NCBI RefSeq assembly: GCF_007830155.1
Contig: NZ_VLKY01000009.1
Location: 170,103 to 234,102 of the forward strand
Source: Pseudomonas duriflava
Lineage (GTDB): Bacteria; Pseudomonadota; Gammaproteobacteria; Pseudomonadales; Pseudomonadaceae
DNA: 64,000 bases
Reading direction: 5' to 3'
Below are positions 41,689 through 51,124 of this stretch, one piece after another; the first letter of the stretch is position 1, and the number at the start of each line of letters is the position of its first letter. The notes beneath the pieces are model-generated. The model searched no databases. It had not been told where the DNA came from and was given only the letters and a program-made list of their open reading frames with translations. The position numbers and the translations under genes were made by a program.

Positions 41689-42501
41689 ATGAAAGAGTTC
41701 CACGCGTTTCGTCTGGAGCAGGTCGATCAGGTTGTTAATGTTATCATTGATCGTCCTGAAAAGATTAATGCCATGAATGCCGCGTTCTGGCAGGAGATCC
41801 GTGAAATCTTTCACTGGGCGGATCAGGAACGTTCTGTCCGTGCCATTGTTTTGTCTGGTGCTGGTGCACACTTTTCCTCAGGTATTGACCTTTCGTTGCT
41901 TTCTGAGACCGCTGGTCAGCTTGGGCGTGACGTAGGACACAATACGGAGTTATTACACGCTAAGATTCTTGAACTTCAATCTTCATTCAATGCAGTGGCT
42001 AACTGTCGTAAGCCCGTTTTAGCTGCTATTCAAGGTTATTGTCTGGGTGGTGCTATCGATCTGATCGCAGCCTGTGACATGCGTTACGCCTCAGCAGATG
42101 CGCGGTTTGCCTTGAAGGAGATTGATTTGGGAATGGTAGCTGATACCGGCTCGTTACAACGTCTACCAAAGCTGATTGGTGATGGTGTGCTTCGCGAGTT
42201 GGCCTTCACGGGACGGCACTTTACAGGTGAAGAAGCCTTATCCATTGGTCTGGTCAATCGTCTATATATGACAGCTGATCAAATGATGGATGATGTCATG
42301 CAGATAGCTGCAACGATTGCAGTGAAATCACCTCGGGCCATTCGTGGAACCAAAGCGATGATCAACTATATGCAGGATCATCGTATCGACGACGGTTTGG
42401 ATTACATCGCCACATGGAATGCGGCAATGCTGCAGTCAAACGATTTGCGTATCGCCTTAGCGGCGCAGATGAGCAGACAGGCTCCGGATTTTCCGGACTG
42501 A
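41689..42501 (+). CDS. Enoyl-CoA hydratase/isomerase family protein
   Basis: A crotonase-fold enzyme of 270 residues. The oxyanion-hole strands are AHFSSGIDLSLLSE and IQGYCLGGAIDLIAACD. DLGMVADTGSLQRLPKLIGD is reminiscent of the dienoyl-CoA isomerase (ECH1) group, where acidic residues here act in isomerisation. The GGAAGAGGGG ribosome site before MKEFHAFRLEQ decides the start over an earlier in-frame ATG. It is likely involved in degradation of unsaturated fatty acids. The two downstream genes are in the same direction. Confidence 0.87.
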   Translation: MKEFHAFRLEQVDQVVNVIIDRPEKINAMNAAFWQEIREIFHWADQERSVRAIVLSGAGAHFSSGIDLSLLSETAGQLGRDVGHNTELLHAKILELQSSFNAVANCRKPVLAAIQGYCLGGAIDLIAACDMRYASADARFALKEIDLGMVADTGSLQRLPKLIGDGVLRELAFTGRHFTGEEALSIGLVNRLYMTADQMMDDVMQIAATIAVKSPRAIRGTKAMINYMQDHRIDDGLDYIATWNAAMLQSNDLRIALAAQMSRQAPDFPD

Positions 42502-42537
42502 TAGCAAGCGGATGTAGCGCAGGAGGCGTTTGAAGGC

Positions 42538-44226
42538 ATGGTTACCGGAGCGAGAGCGCTAGGTTTAGTACGTGATGAACTGTTCGCGACAATTGAGCAG
42601 GCCGAGCAGAACCTGGAGCGCTTTATCCTGGAGCGTCACTGTAGCAGCCTGCTTCAGCGTGCAGTGGAATGTATCCATCAGATACGAGGTGCCCTTTCCC
42701 TAATCGAGTTGACTGGGGCGGAGCTATTGGCTCAGGAAGCCTTCGATCTGGTTATGGATATTCCTGCTGGTGCAGGGGGGGAGCGCGATGAACACCTTAT
42801 GGCGCTTTGTCATGCCTTGCATGTGCTGCGCCGCTACCTTGAACAGCTGCACCATCAGCAGGATGATATTCCTGAAGTACTCCTGCCCGTAATCAATGAG
42901 CTTCGTCATGTGACAGGGCAGCCTGCCCTACCGGAGTGTTATTTCTTTAGTGTACGGCTGGATCTGCCACGTCCTGCAAGCCATTGCCCCGATGGGCAGC
43001 CTTACGAGGCGAGGCTTGCTCTAGCGCGGCGGATGCGCCAGATGTATCAGATCGGCCTGATGGGGTTGCTTCGAGGGAACAATGTCAGATCTGGGCTGAG
43101 GCTTATGGAGCGTGCGCTTTCGCGCCTGGATAGTTTGCTGCATGATCGCCCTGGCGCACGTTTATGCTGGATAGGAGCCGCTACGCTCGAAGCCTTTAAT
43201 GATGGCGCATTGTTGCCCCATGCAGCACGTAAGCAATTGTTTGCCAAGCTCGATCGGGAGTTGCGTCAGCTGTTAACTAATGCTGACTATGAGCCGCCAC
43301 GCAGTATTCTTAAAGATCTTCTCTACCTGGCCGCGTTGTCTGAAGGACGGGGGGCGCGTGTGACTGCGCTGCGGTCTGCTTTTGCCATGGAGCCTCTCAG
43401 CTACACCGATCGCCAATTAGAGGAAACGTACCGTCGCCTCACTGGTCCAGGCGTTGCAGTCATGCAATCGCTTTCATTAGCCATTCAAGAGGAATTGAAC
43501 ACGGCTAAAGAGCTACTGGATTTGATTGAGCGCGATGCCGCTGAGTCCGATGCTTATGCGCGGTTGTACGTGCAGCTTGGTATTCTGGCCAAAACACTCG
43601 TAATGATCGAGCAAGGCGCAGCTGGCAAGGCGCTTCAGGCCCATCTTCCAATGCTCAATACTTGGGCCAAGGCAGGAAAGGCTGATCGCCAAGGGTTGGA
43701 CAAGCTGGCCGATGCTATCCTGTACGTAGAAAGCCTAGTTGCCAGCCTTGAACGTTATGAGGGGCAGGAGTCCCCTGTTGGTAATACTGCTTCAGGTCAT
43801 GAAGCGGAATCGTTTGCCAGTCATCTCTTAATGGAAGCCCATGTTCTCTTGCTTGAAGAGGCGAAGTCCGGGCTGGTAACAGCCAAGCAAGCAATCTCGG
43901 CTTATCTAGACTCTCGCGGTGAGGTCGCCCATCTTGCTAGCGTTCCAGGTGTACTGCATAACGTTCGGGGAGCGCTCTGGTTCCTGGCACACGAGCGAGC
44001 GGCTGAGCTGACCGGTATCTGTGCTCAATATATTCAGGTGCAGATGATGGATAGTCATAACATGCCCACGACTTCTCTGATCGAAGTGCTAGCCGATGCA
44101 TTGAGCAGTATCGAGTTCTTTCTTGAGAGTGGCGCCTTGGCACCTTCTCCGGGGCGTCCCGATATCCTTGAGGTCGCGTCGGACAGCGTTTGTGCGTTGG
44201 GTTGGAGGCCGGTGGCTGCCGCATGA
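42538..44226 (+). CDS. Hpt-like protein resembling the N-terminal region of ChpA
   Basis: A 562-residue mostly helical protein. The N-terminus ([20 protein letters not shown] ... [24 protein letters not shown]) closely resembles the first Hpt-like repeats of the pilus chemotaxis kinase ChpA. A second such repeat may lie near residues 430-530 ([20 protein letters not shown]). His in IHQIRGAL and VLHNVRGAL stand where Hpt phospho-histidines would. No kinase, CheW or receiver domain is present, so it is a stand-alone histidine-phosphotransfer-like or scaffolding protein. It overlaps nudC by four bases. Confidence 0.75.
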   Translation: MVTGARALGLVRDELFATIEQAEQNLERFILERHCSSLLQRAVECIHQIRGALSLIELTGAELLAQEAFDLVMDIPAGAGGERDEHLMALCHALHVLRRYLEQLHHQQDDIPEVLLPVINELRHVTGQPALPECYFFSVRLDLPRPASHCPDGQPYEARLALARRMRQMYQIGLMGLLRGNNVRSGLRLMERALSRLDSLLHDRPGARLCWIGAATLEAFNDGALLPHAARKQLFAKLDRELRQLLTNADYEPPRSILKDLLYLAALSEGRGARVTALRSAFAMEPLSYTDRQLEETYRRLTGPGVAVMQSLSLAIQEELNTAKELLDLIERDAAESDAYARLYVQLGILAKTLVMIEQGAAGKALQAHLPMLNTWAKAGKADRQGLDKLADAILYVESLVASLERYEGQESPVGNTASGHEAESFASHLLMEAHVLLLEEAKSGLVTAKQAISAYLDSRGEVAHLASVPGVLHNVRGALWFLAHERAAELTGICAQYIQVQMMDSHNMPTTSLIEVLADALSSIEFFLESGALAPSPGRPDILEVASDSVCALGWRPVAAA

Positions 44227-45053
44227 GTCGTTGGGAACCAGGATGTATTGATCTAGCTGCTGACGCTATAGGGCATGCTATTGTGCATAGTCCCGCAGGA
44301 TTTTTAACCCGAGGCGAGAAAGCCTTCTTTCCACTCTCGCTTGATGTACTTAAGAGGCTGCCCATTTCCGGCCAGTATGGCTTGGGTTACTTCGATGGGC
44401 TTCCGGTCATGTTATGTGAGGTCGAGGCTGCGGCTGAGCTTGAGGGTTATACTTGGCAAGCGTTGCGTCCTTTGATGCTATGTGCCGAGCATGATGTGTT
44501 CAAAATGCTTGGCTATGCGTCGCAAATCGCTACCTGGGCCGCTCATCATCGCTTCTGTGGACGTTGTGCCACGCCAACCCGTGCTCTCAAAGGGCAGCGC
44601 GGATTAAGCTGCCCTGCATGTGGGTTGACTCAATATCCACGTCTTTCTCCCAGCATGATCGTTTTGGTAACGCGAGGTGACGAAGTGCTACTGGCAAGAT
44701 CGCCGCGCTTCGCGCCAGGGGTCTACAGTACGATGGCAGGTTTTGTCGAACCGGGTGAGTCGGTCGAGGCCTGTGTTAGGCGAGAGGTCCGGGAAGAGGT
44801 AGCCGTAGAGGTACAAAACCTTCGGTACCTGGGAAGCCAGAGTTGGCCTTATCCTCACTCGTTGATGTTGGGGTTTCATGCAGACTATGCAGGTGGAGAA
44901 ATTATCTGTCAGCCTGACGAAATCGAGGATGCGCGTTGGTTCTCTCTAAATAACTTGCCGTTGCTGCCGCCTAAACAGTCTATTTCACGTTATCTGATCG
45001 ATCTTTATCTGGCACAACGCTTAGGCTTGCCTGAACCCTTATTGCCAAATTAG
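44223..45053 (+). CDS. nudC: NAD(+) diphosphatase / NAD-cap RNA hydrolase NudC
   Basis: NudC splits NADH and NAD and removes NAD caps from RNA. The 276-residue protein has a zinc ribbon (Cys112, Cys115, Cys130, Cys133 in FCGRC and SCPAC), the Nudix box [20 protein letters not shown] and the NudC hallmark [14 protein letters not shown], close to the canonical SQPWPFPxS. The ATG overlapping the upstream stop (ATGA) gives [15 protein letters not shown]. Translational coupling to the ChpA-like gene means the two are made together. Confidence 0.94.
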   Translation: MSRWEPGCIDLAADAIGHAIVHSPAGFLTRGEKAFFPLSLDVLKRLPISGQYGLGYFDGLPVMLCEVEAAAELEGYTWQALRPLMLCAEHDVFKMLGYASQIATWAAHHRFCGRCATPTRALKGQRGLSCPACGLTQYPRLSPSMIVLVTRGDEVLLARSPRFAPGVYSTMAGFVEPGESVEACVRREVREEVAVEVQNLRYLGSQSWPYPHSLMLGFHADYAGGEIICQPDEIEDARWFSLNNLPLLPPKQSISRYLIDLYLAQRLGLPEPLLPN

Positions 45054-45154
45054 GAGCACTAAGCGCCGGAGCATCATCAACGAGACCTTTTAAAGATGGC
45101 GTGGCGCTAGCTGTGGTGTTCGGACAATAAGGCGTTATCTATATTGCGATAGGC

Positions 45155-45180
45155 TGAGCCGGAAGCAGTCCTCCGGCTCA
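45155..45180. terminator. Hairpin between nudC and the convergent SCP2 gene
   Basis: A perfect nine-base-pair stem TGAGCCGGA/TCCGGCTCA with an eight-base loop lies between two convergent genes. T-tracts are absent, so it may need help from Rho or act only as an RNA-end structure. Confidence 0.6.
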
Positions 45181-45185
45181 CAATA

Positions 45186-45500
45186 TCAATTAGGGAAGAT
45201 TTCACCTAATTTCAGGGCCAGCATCATGTTGCCTTCAGTGCGTACTTTGCCAGCCATGAACGCCTGCATACCATCAGTTTCTCCTGAAACAATACCTTTT
45301 AGTGTCTCGGTATTCATAATCAGTGTGCAATCTGCTTGCTCAGCGTTACCTGCTTTCACATCGCAGGTTTTGTCCTTAACGATCAGGTAATAGTTTTCGC
45401 CATCTTCAATATCAAACTGATACACCAGATCCAAGCCGGCAGCCGCTTCAGGGTTGAACTTGTTTTTCAGATTTTCAATAGTCTCAGCAGCACTGCTCAT
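45186..45500 (-). CDS. SCP2 sterol-binding domain protein
   Basis: A 104-residue single SCP2 domain: MSSAAETIENLKNKFNPEAA, GLDLVYQFDIEDGENYYLIV, and GETDGMQAFMAGKVRTEGNM. Such proteins bind fatty acyl or other lipids in a hydrophobic pocket; the ligand here is unknown. The ATG chosen aligns with the family start; 36 upstream codons are open but unlike the family. Confidence 0.9.
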   Translation of the reverse strand: MSSAAETIENLKNKFNPEAAAGLDLVYQFDIEDGENYYLIVKDKTCDVKAGNAEQADCTLIMNTETLKGIVSGETDGMQAFMAGKVRTEGNMMLALKLGEIFPN

Positions 45501-45735
45501 ATCCAGAATCCTTGTGAGGTCATGTAGGTAGAACATGTTGGTCGCGATGTACTTTGTGTAGTCATTGCGACGATCATCGAGAGTAGGTGGGCAAGAGAAT
45601 ACTGTCAATGCAAGATCATACGCTTGTTTGAATCAATGCAGTCGGCAGGATAGTTGGCTCACAGGCGCGACGGTGAGTATGCTTGATAAACTAACCCGAG
45701 TGAAAATACCGGGCGCACCGAGGTAAGGAGAGTAC

Positions 45736-46761
45736 GTGGACTTTTTTGCAGATTACGCCAGTTTTCTCATCAAAACGATTACCGTCGTTTTGGCGATCTT
45801 AGCGGTACTGATCTTTATTGCGGCTATACGCAGTAAAGGGCGGAGAGGAGCGGGAGGTCATCTTGAGGTTCAAAAGCTTAACGATTTCTATAAGTCGTTA
45901 CGCTTACGTTTGCAGCAAAGCATTCTTGATAAACAGCGTTTCAAGGCGCTGCGAAAGGAGGAAGCCAAGGCAGCAAAGGCTTCGCGTAAAAAGGGTGAAA
46001 AACGAACTTATGTTTATGTTCTGAATTTCGATGGTGATATTAAAGCCTCTGCAACCGAGCAGCTGCGTCATGAAGTGACGGCCATTCTAACGTTGGCTAC
46101 TGCTCAAGATGAGGTTGTAGTGCGTCTGGAAAGTGGTGGTGGCATGGTGCACAGCTACGGCTTGGCTGCATCACAGTTGGCGCGCATCCGTCAGGCCGGC
46201 ATTCCCTTGACAGTATGCGTAGACAAGGTAGCTGCCAGTGGCGGCTATATGATGGCTTGTATTGGTGAAAAAATCCTTAGTGCCCCGTTTGCTATTCTCG
46301 GCTCCATTGGGGTAGTTGCTCAATTACCGAATGTGCACCGTCTATTGAAAAAGCATGACGTTGATTATGAAGTTCTGACGGCAGGCGAGTACAAGCGTAC
46401 TTTGACAGTCTTTGGTGAAAATACGGAGAAAGGTCGAGAGAAGTTTCAACAGGACCTCGAAATAACACATGAGCTTTTCAAGGGCTTTGTTGGCCGCTAT
46501 CGCCCGCAATTACACATGGAAGAAATCGCGACGGGTGAAGTTTGGCTCGGTCAGGCTGCCTTGGGTAAGCGTCTCGTTGATGAGTTGAAAACGAGCGACG
46601 AATACTTATGTGAGCGCTCTAAAGAAGCTGATGTCTTTCTGGTGCGATTCGTCGAGCGCAAGAATCTGCAGGAGCGGATCGGAATGGCTGCCAGTGTGAC
46701 TATCGATCGGCTGGTGACTACGTGGTGGGGCCGACTCAGTCAAAGCCGTCCTTGGCAGTAG
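45736..46761 (+). CDS. sohB: Inner-membrane serine protease SohB
   Basis: A SppA/S49-family protease of 341 residues with one N-terminal membrane anchor (about 10-31). The nucleophile is Ser168 in DKVAASGGYMMACIG and the general base Lys220 in TAGEYKRTLTVFGEN, giving the Ser-Lys dyad of the family. Translation starts at GTG with a GGTAAGGAG ribosome site. It probably clears membrane or exported protein fragments. Confidence 0.93.
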   Translation: MDFFADYASFLIKTITVVLAILAVLIFIAAIRSKGRRGAGGHLEVQKLNDFYKSLRLRLQQSILDKQRFKALRKEEAKAAKASRKKGEKRTYVYVLNFDGDIKASATEQLRHEVTAILTLATAQDEVVVRLESGGGMVHSYGLAASQLARIRQAGIPLTVCVDKVAASGGYMMACIGEKILSAPFAILGSIGVVAQLPNVHRLLKKHDVDYEVLTAGEYKRTLTVFGENTEKGREKFQQDLEITHELFKGFVGRYRPQLHMEEIATGEVWLGQAALGKRLVDELKTSDEYLCERSKEADVFLVRFVERKNLQERIGMAASVTIDRLVTTWWGRLSQSRPWQ

Positions 46762-46816
46762 TAGCCTATAGAACAGAGGCCTTAAATAGCCTGTGCATAA
46801 TGAGAAGGAGAGGTAG

Positions 46817-47809
46817 ATGGATTCTTTCAAAGCGCTCTGGGTTACTGAAGGTGCGCACGGTGCCTTTCAGCAGGACGTTATCCAGCGCTCCATCGCCGAT
46901 CTGCCGTCTGGCGACATCCTGATCAAGGTCAGTTACTCATCGCTTAATTACAAGGATGCCCTTTCGGCAATTGGTAATCGTGGTGTAACGCGGCGCTATC
47001 CTCATACGCCTGGTATCGATGCAGCGGGCGTAGTCGTTGAGTCCAGGGTTGCTGACTTCAAGCCAGGTGATGAGGTTGTTGTAACGGGCTATGACTTGGG
47101 CATGGACACGCCGGGTGGTTTTGGCCAGTACATTCGTGTTCCGGCCGGGTGGGTCATCAAGCGGCCTGGCGGCCTTTCATTACGCGAAACAATGATCCTG
47201 GGGACAGCAGGCCTAACAGCCGGACTTTGTGTTGAAAAGCTGGAAAAAAGCGGATTAACGGCTTCTGCAGGGTCAGTGTTGGTGACGGGGGCCAGCGGTG
47301 GAGTGGGTACGCTGGCCATCAAGTTATTGACCCGGCTGGGGTATAGCGTGGCGGCTGCCTCTGCCAAAATCGATCATGCTGAATTCCTGAACAGACTTGG
47401 AGCGCGACAAATATTAGATCGCGCCACAATGATGGATGGTATCGAGAAGCCACTGCTCAAGGAACAATGGGCAGGTGCGATTGATACTGTAGGTGGTGAC
47501 ATTCTTTTCAATGTCGTCAAGTCGCTGCATTATGGTGCGAGCGTTGTATGCTGTGGACTGACCGCTGGAAGCAGCTTTAAGGCCACGGTGTTTCCTTTCA
47601 TTCTCAGAGGTGTGAATCTGCTGGGGGTAGACTCAGTAGAGCTGCCACTTCATATCAAGGCTGCCATGTGGGAGCGTCTAGCGACTCAATGGAAGCTCGA
47701 CGATTTAGACGATATTACCCGTGAAGTGCACTTGGATGATTTGCCTAACGCCATCAATCAGATGTTAGCCGGAAAGATGATAGGGCGGATTCTGGTTCGG
47801 TTGGATTAG
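46817..47809 (+). CDS. acuI: Zinc-independent medium-chain reductase, AcuI/YhdH type
   Basis: An MDR-superfamily oxidoreductase of 330 residues. NADPH site VLVTGASGGVGTLAIKLL, family strands SYSSLNYKDALSAIGNRGVT, HTPGIDAAGVVVES and GVNLLGVDSVELP match the AcuI/YhdH group, which reduces acrylyl-CoA to propionyl-CoA. No structural-zinc cysteine cluster is present, as expected. It stands alone, ended by a strong terminator. Confidence 0.9.
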   Translation: MDSFKALWVTEGAHGAFQQDVIQRSIADLPSGDILIKVSYSSLNYKDALSAIGNRGVTRRYPHTPGIDAAGVVVESRVADFKPGDEVVVTGYDLGMDTPGGFGQYIRVPAGWVIKRPGGLSLRETMILGTAGLTAGLCVEKLEKSGLTASAGSVLVTGASGGVGTLAIKLLTRLGYSVAAASAKIDHAEFLNRLGARQILDRATMMDGIEKPLLKEQWAGAIDTVGGDILFNVVKSLHYGASVVCCGLTAGSSFKATVFPFILRGVNLLGVDSVELPLHIKAAMWERLATQWKLDDLDDITREVHLDDLPNAINQMLAGKMIGRILVRLD

Positions 47810-47819
47810 TGCACGTACT

Positions 47820-47853
47820 AAAAAAGCCCCGCTTACTGAGCGGGGCTTTTTTT
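47820..47853. terminator. Bidirectional terminator between acuI and cysI-DUF934
   Basis: A GCCCCGC/GCGGGGC stem with a seven-base loop is flanked by six A and seven T residues, so a U-tract follows in either direction. Confidence 0.93.
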
Positions 47854-47855
47854 AT

Positions 47856-48356
47856 TCAGGCCAAGCGGCGGCGGAAAAGAGGTTGAGGCTGGTCAGCTGC
47901 GGCCTGATAGGTCACGGTGAAGTCGTCCAAGCCAGCCAGGGCAGTTTCCGGATCGCGATCAGCGCGAATAGCATACGCATCAAATCCGCAGCGCTGCATA
48001 AAGAACAGCTGATCTTGCAGTACATCGCCTATGGCGCGCAGTTCGCCTTTGTAACCAAAGCGCTCGCGCAGCAGTCGTGCATAAGAGAAGCCGCGACCGT
48101 CAGTGAATGCTGGAAAGTTGATGGCGATGACCTGGAAGTGTTCCAGCGCGTCGGCAATGCTTTCAGGCTCTTCATCGCTGTCCAGCCAAACGCCAAGGCC
48201 GCCATCGCGTAAGGTAAGGGCGTGGCCATGCTCAAGCCACAAGTTGGCTGGAACGATAACGCTGTCACTGTTTGGCACGTCTTCGAAGGCCGTTTCCTTG
48301 GGTAGCAGGTGCCAGTTATCGTTGACGACTTGGCGTCCCTTAATGATTCTTTGCAT
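47856..48356 (-). CDS. DUF934 protein paired with sulfite reductase
   Basis: A 166-residue protein of the DUF934 family: MQRIIKGRQVVNDNWHLLPK start, VIVPANLWLEHG, and AINFPAFTDGRGFSYARLLR. Family members sit next to cysI in many proteobacteria and are presumed to help sulfite reductase or its electron supply. It overlaps the cysI end by 17 bases, supporting the start and coupling. Confidence 0.9.
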   Translation of the reverse strand: MQRIIKGRQVVNDNWHLLPKETAFEDVPNSDSVIVPANLWLEHGHALTLRDGGLGVWLDSDEEPESIADALEHFQVIAINFPAFTDGRGFSYARLLRERFGYKGELRAIGDVLQDQLFFMQRCGFDAYAIRADRDPETALAGLDDFTVTYQAAADQPQPLFRRRLA

Positions 48357-49998
48357 AGACGCGCTCCTTAAAGGGTTCGATGCCAACACGGCGGTATGTA
48401 TCGATAAAGCGCTCGTCTTCGGTACGCTGTTCAACATACACGGCAATTATCTTTTCAATTACATCAGGCATGTCGTCCTGAGCAAAGGAAGGGCCCAGGA
48501 TTTTAGCCAGGCTGGCGTCACGCCCGGCGTAACCACCTAAGGAAACCTGGTAAAACTCTTCACCTTTTTTATCTACACCCAGAATACCAATATGTCCGAC
48601 ATGGTGATGACCGCAAGCATTCATGCAACCGGAGATATTCAAGTCGATTTCGCCGATATCGAACAGGTAATCCAGATCATCGAAGCGGCGTTGGATGGAT
48701 TCGGCGACCGGGATTGATTTAGCGTTGGCCAAAGAGCAGAAATCACCGCCCGGGCAGCAAATCATATCGGTCAACAGGCCGACGTTTGGCGTCGCGAAGC
48801 CCTGCTCGCGTAGTTCACCCCATAAGGTAAACAGTTGATCCTGGCGAACATCGGCCAGAATGATGTTTTGAGTGTGGGAGGTACGCAGTTCGCCGAAGCT
48901 ATAACGATCAGCCAGATCGGCAGCAGCATCGAGTTGTTTGTCTGTAATATCGCCAGGTGCAGTACCGGTCGGTTTGAGCGACAGGGTAACTGCTACATAA
49001 CCAGGCTTCTTATGGGCAAATGTATTGCGTGAACGCCAGCGGGCAAAGCCAGGGTGTTCAGCGTCAAGGCGTGCCAATGCGTCGGACTGGTCTTGTAAAG
49101 TCTCATAGGCAGGATCAACAAAGAACTTAGAGACGCGCTCGATTTCTGCTTCGATTAGGGTGTTCGGACCATCTTTAAGATAAGCCCACTCCGCCTCGAC
49201 CTTTTCGGCAAATACTTGCTCACCTAGTGCTTTTACCAGAATCTTGATCCGCGCCTTGAACTTGTTGTCACGACGGCCGTAACGGTTGTAAACGCGCAGG
49301 ATGGCTTCCAGGTACGTCAGTAGATGCTGCCAAGGAAGAAACTCGTTAATGAACGCGCCGACATAAGGCGTACGGCCTTGACCGCCGCCGACCAGTACAC
49401 GGAAACCTAGTTCGCCTGCTTCGTTACGAACGGCTTCAAGGCCGATGTCATGTACTTCTATCGCCGCGCGGTCCCGCTTGGCGCCATTAACAGCAATCTT
49501 GAACTTGCGGGGCAAGTGGGCAAACTCAGGGTGGAACGTCGACCACTGACGGATAATTTCACACCAGGGACGCGGGTCGATGATTTCGTCCGCCGCTACC
49601 CCTGCAAACTGGTCGGTGGTCGTGTTGCGAATACAGTTGCCGCTGGTCTGGATAGCATGCATCTGGACGGTGGCAAGCTCAGCCAGGATGTCCGGAACGT
49701 CTTCCAGATCCGGCCAGTTGAACTGGAAATTCTGGCGAGTACTGACGTGTGCGTATCCCTTGTCATAGTCGCGAGCGATCTGAGCCAGTTTACGAACCTG
49801 CTTGGTATTAAGCAGACCATAAGGCACCGCAACTCGCAACATAGGGGCGTAGCGCTGGATATAAAGACCGTTCTGCAAACGTAGAGGGCGGAATTCCTCG
49901 CCAGAAAGCTCCCCGGCCAGGTAGCGGCGGGTCTGGTCGCGAAACTGCTTGACGCGCTCCTCTACGATCCGCTGGTCGTATTCGTCGTATACGTACAT
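48340..49998 (-). CDS. cysI: Sulfite reductase hemoprotein
   Basis: Reduces sulfite to sulfide in cysteine synthesis, using siroheme and a 4Fe-4S cluster. The 552-residue product has the cluster ligands in CPGGDFCSLANAKSIP and GCMNACGHHHVGHIG (C-x5-C and C-x3-C), plus the siroheme-contact strand HVSTRQNFQFNWP. This is the ferredoxin/NirA-like form found in Pseudomonas rather than the NADPH CysJ-dependent type. Start ATG gives MYVYDEYDQRIVEERVKQ. Confidence 0.95.
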   Translation of the reverse strand: MYVYDEYDQRIVEERVKQFRDQTRRYLAGELSGEEFRPLRLQNGLYIQRYAPMLRVAVPYGLLNTKQVRKLAQIARDYDKGYAHVSTRQNFQFNWPDLEDVPDILAELATVQMHAIQTSGNCIRNTTTDQFAGVAADEIIDPRPWCEIIRQWSTFHPEFAHLPRKFKIAVNGAKRDRAAIEVHDIGLEAVRNEAGELGFRVLVGGGQGRTPYVGAFINEFLPWQHLLTYLEAILRVYNRYGRRDNKFKARIKILVKALGEQVFAEKVEAEWAYLKDGPNTLIEAEIERVSKFFVDPAYETLQDQSDALARLDAEHPGFARWRSRNTFAHKKPGYVAVTLSLKPTGTAPGDITDKQLDAAADLADRYSFGELRTSHTQNIILADVRQDQLFTLWGELREQGFATPNVGLLTDMICCPGGDFCSLANAKSIPVAESIQRRFDDLDYLFDIGEIDLNISGCMNACGHHHVGHIGILGVDKKGEEFYQVSLGGYAGRDASLAKILGPSFAQDDMPDVIEKIIAVYVEQRTEDERFIDTYRRVGIEPFKERVYAKNH

Positions 49999-50462
49999 TA
50001 AAAATCCTGCTCAGGCTAAGGCTATGCGCACAGCTGTGCGTTCTTATCACATGCAGGAAAGATAACAGGCCACGTATATGCTTAAAAGTGATGTTTTTTT
50101 ATATAAAAATCAGTTTTGACGATAAGGTTAGGGTGTTGAGATGTATTTGCAACAATGCTGCTTATCAAGCACTCATTACTAGGCAGAGATCGGTGGAATA
50201 GAGATAAGTCGCCTTGTAAAGGGAAGGCTATATAGGGCAACCCTGCAATAGTTCTTAAATAGGATCGAGATTGCGTTGGCCAGATGTATTGTCAGGTTAC
50301 GCAACGCGTATAGATCAGTGCGTTATCCCTGCTACCACAAGCTATGCGCAAGTGGATATTTGAGAAGAGCTAGTTTTTTGAATGCGAGGGTATCAACGCA
50401 GCCGATCATAAGATCGGCATGCAGTCGTAGCAGAGTATTCAGGGAAAGAAGGCTGATTAGCT
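49999..50462. other. Intergenic region upstream of cysI
   Basis: About 460 bases. The left end (50085-50120) is very AT-rich and should include the leftward cysI promoter and sulfur-responsive regulator sites, though I cannot identify a CysB box by eye. A 69-codon rightward frame (from 50276) has no ribosome site or recognisable content and runs into the next gene's 3' end, so it is not called. Confidence 0.45.
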
Positions 50463-50870
50463 TCAGCTATCGAAAAGTCGTTTGAATTCAGTCCATAAAC
50501 CTAGGGAAAAATCAGGGAAAAGGTTGATGCCCAAGGCGGATTTAATCAAATACAGAATGACCAAGCCGCATCCGACGCAAAATACTAGGAACACGGCCAT
50601 AGCAAATGCCTTGGCTATCGAAGACAGTTCTTCCTGGACGCGACTCCGCTCCCGCTTGTTGCGTCCCGCTAGAAAAACGAAGTAATAGCGCCAGCTCCAG
50701 AGTCTAAAGGTGCCTCGCAGGTCTACTGAATGCTGCCCCCAGCGGCGGGCACCAAAGGCGATTTTTAGCGCTTCGAGTTGCTCGTTACTGAACGAGTCTT
50801 GAAGATCACTCGGCAAGCGCTCTTTCAGGCCAATAACGAAAGGGTCTTGCTGGATATCCTGCTGTTGCAT
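50463..50870 (-). CDS. Conserved small membrane protein near cysI
   Basis: A 135-residue protein starting MQQQDIQQDPFVIGLKERLP. The N-terminal half is soluble with FSNEQLEALKIAFGARRWGQHSVDLRG (given here only in outline) and WRYYFVFLAGRNKRERSRVQ; one or two membrane segments follow (FAMAVFLVFCVGCGLVILYL). Related Pseudomonas proteins are often mislabelled as EPSP synthase in databases, but no such domain is present. Function unknown. Confidence 0.8.
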   Translation of the reverse strand: MQQQDIQQDPFVIGLKERLPSDLQDSFSNEQLEALKIAFGARRWGQHSVDLRGTFRLWSWRYYFVFLAGRNKRERSRVQEELSSIAKAFAMAVFLVFCVGCGLVILYLIKSALGINLFPDFSLGLWTEFKRLFDS

Positions 50871-51124
50871 TCTACTACTTCCTGTCTGCCGCTGCGCGTA
50901 ATCGGTTGGCATAAGCTAAAAGGCTGGTCAGTCTTTTAGAGATGCATTACCTGGCATATATCGACACATGGCTAGCTATCTTTAATGAAAAAGGTTTGAT
51001 GAAGGCCACAGTAATGAGGCCTTGCCCAAGTGTCTCTGCTTGAATAAGGCGAACCGAGGTATGGATAGGAAATGTATTCTAAAGGAAAGATGCTAACGGC
51101 TAGCACAGTGTACGGCTTGGCGTG

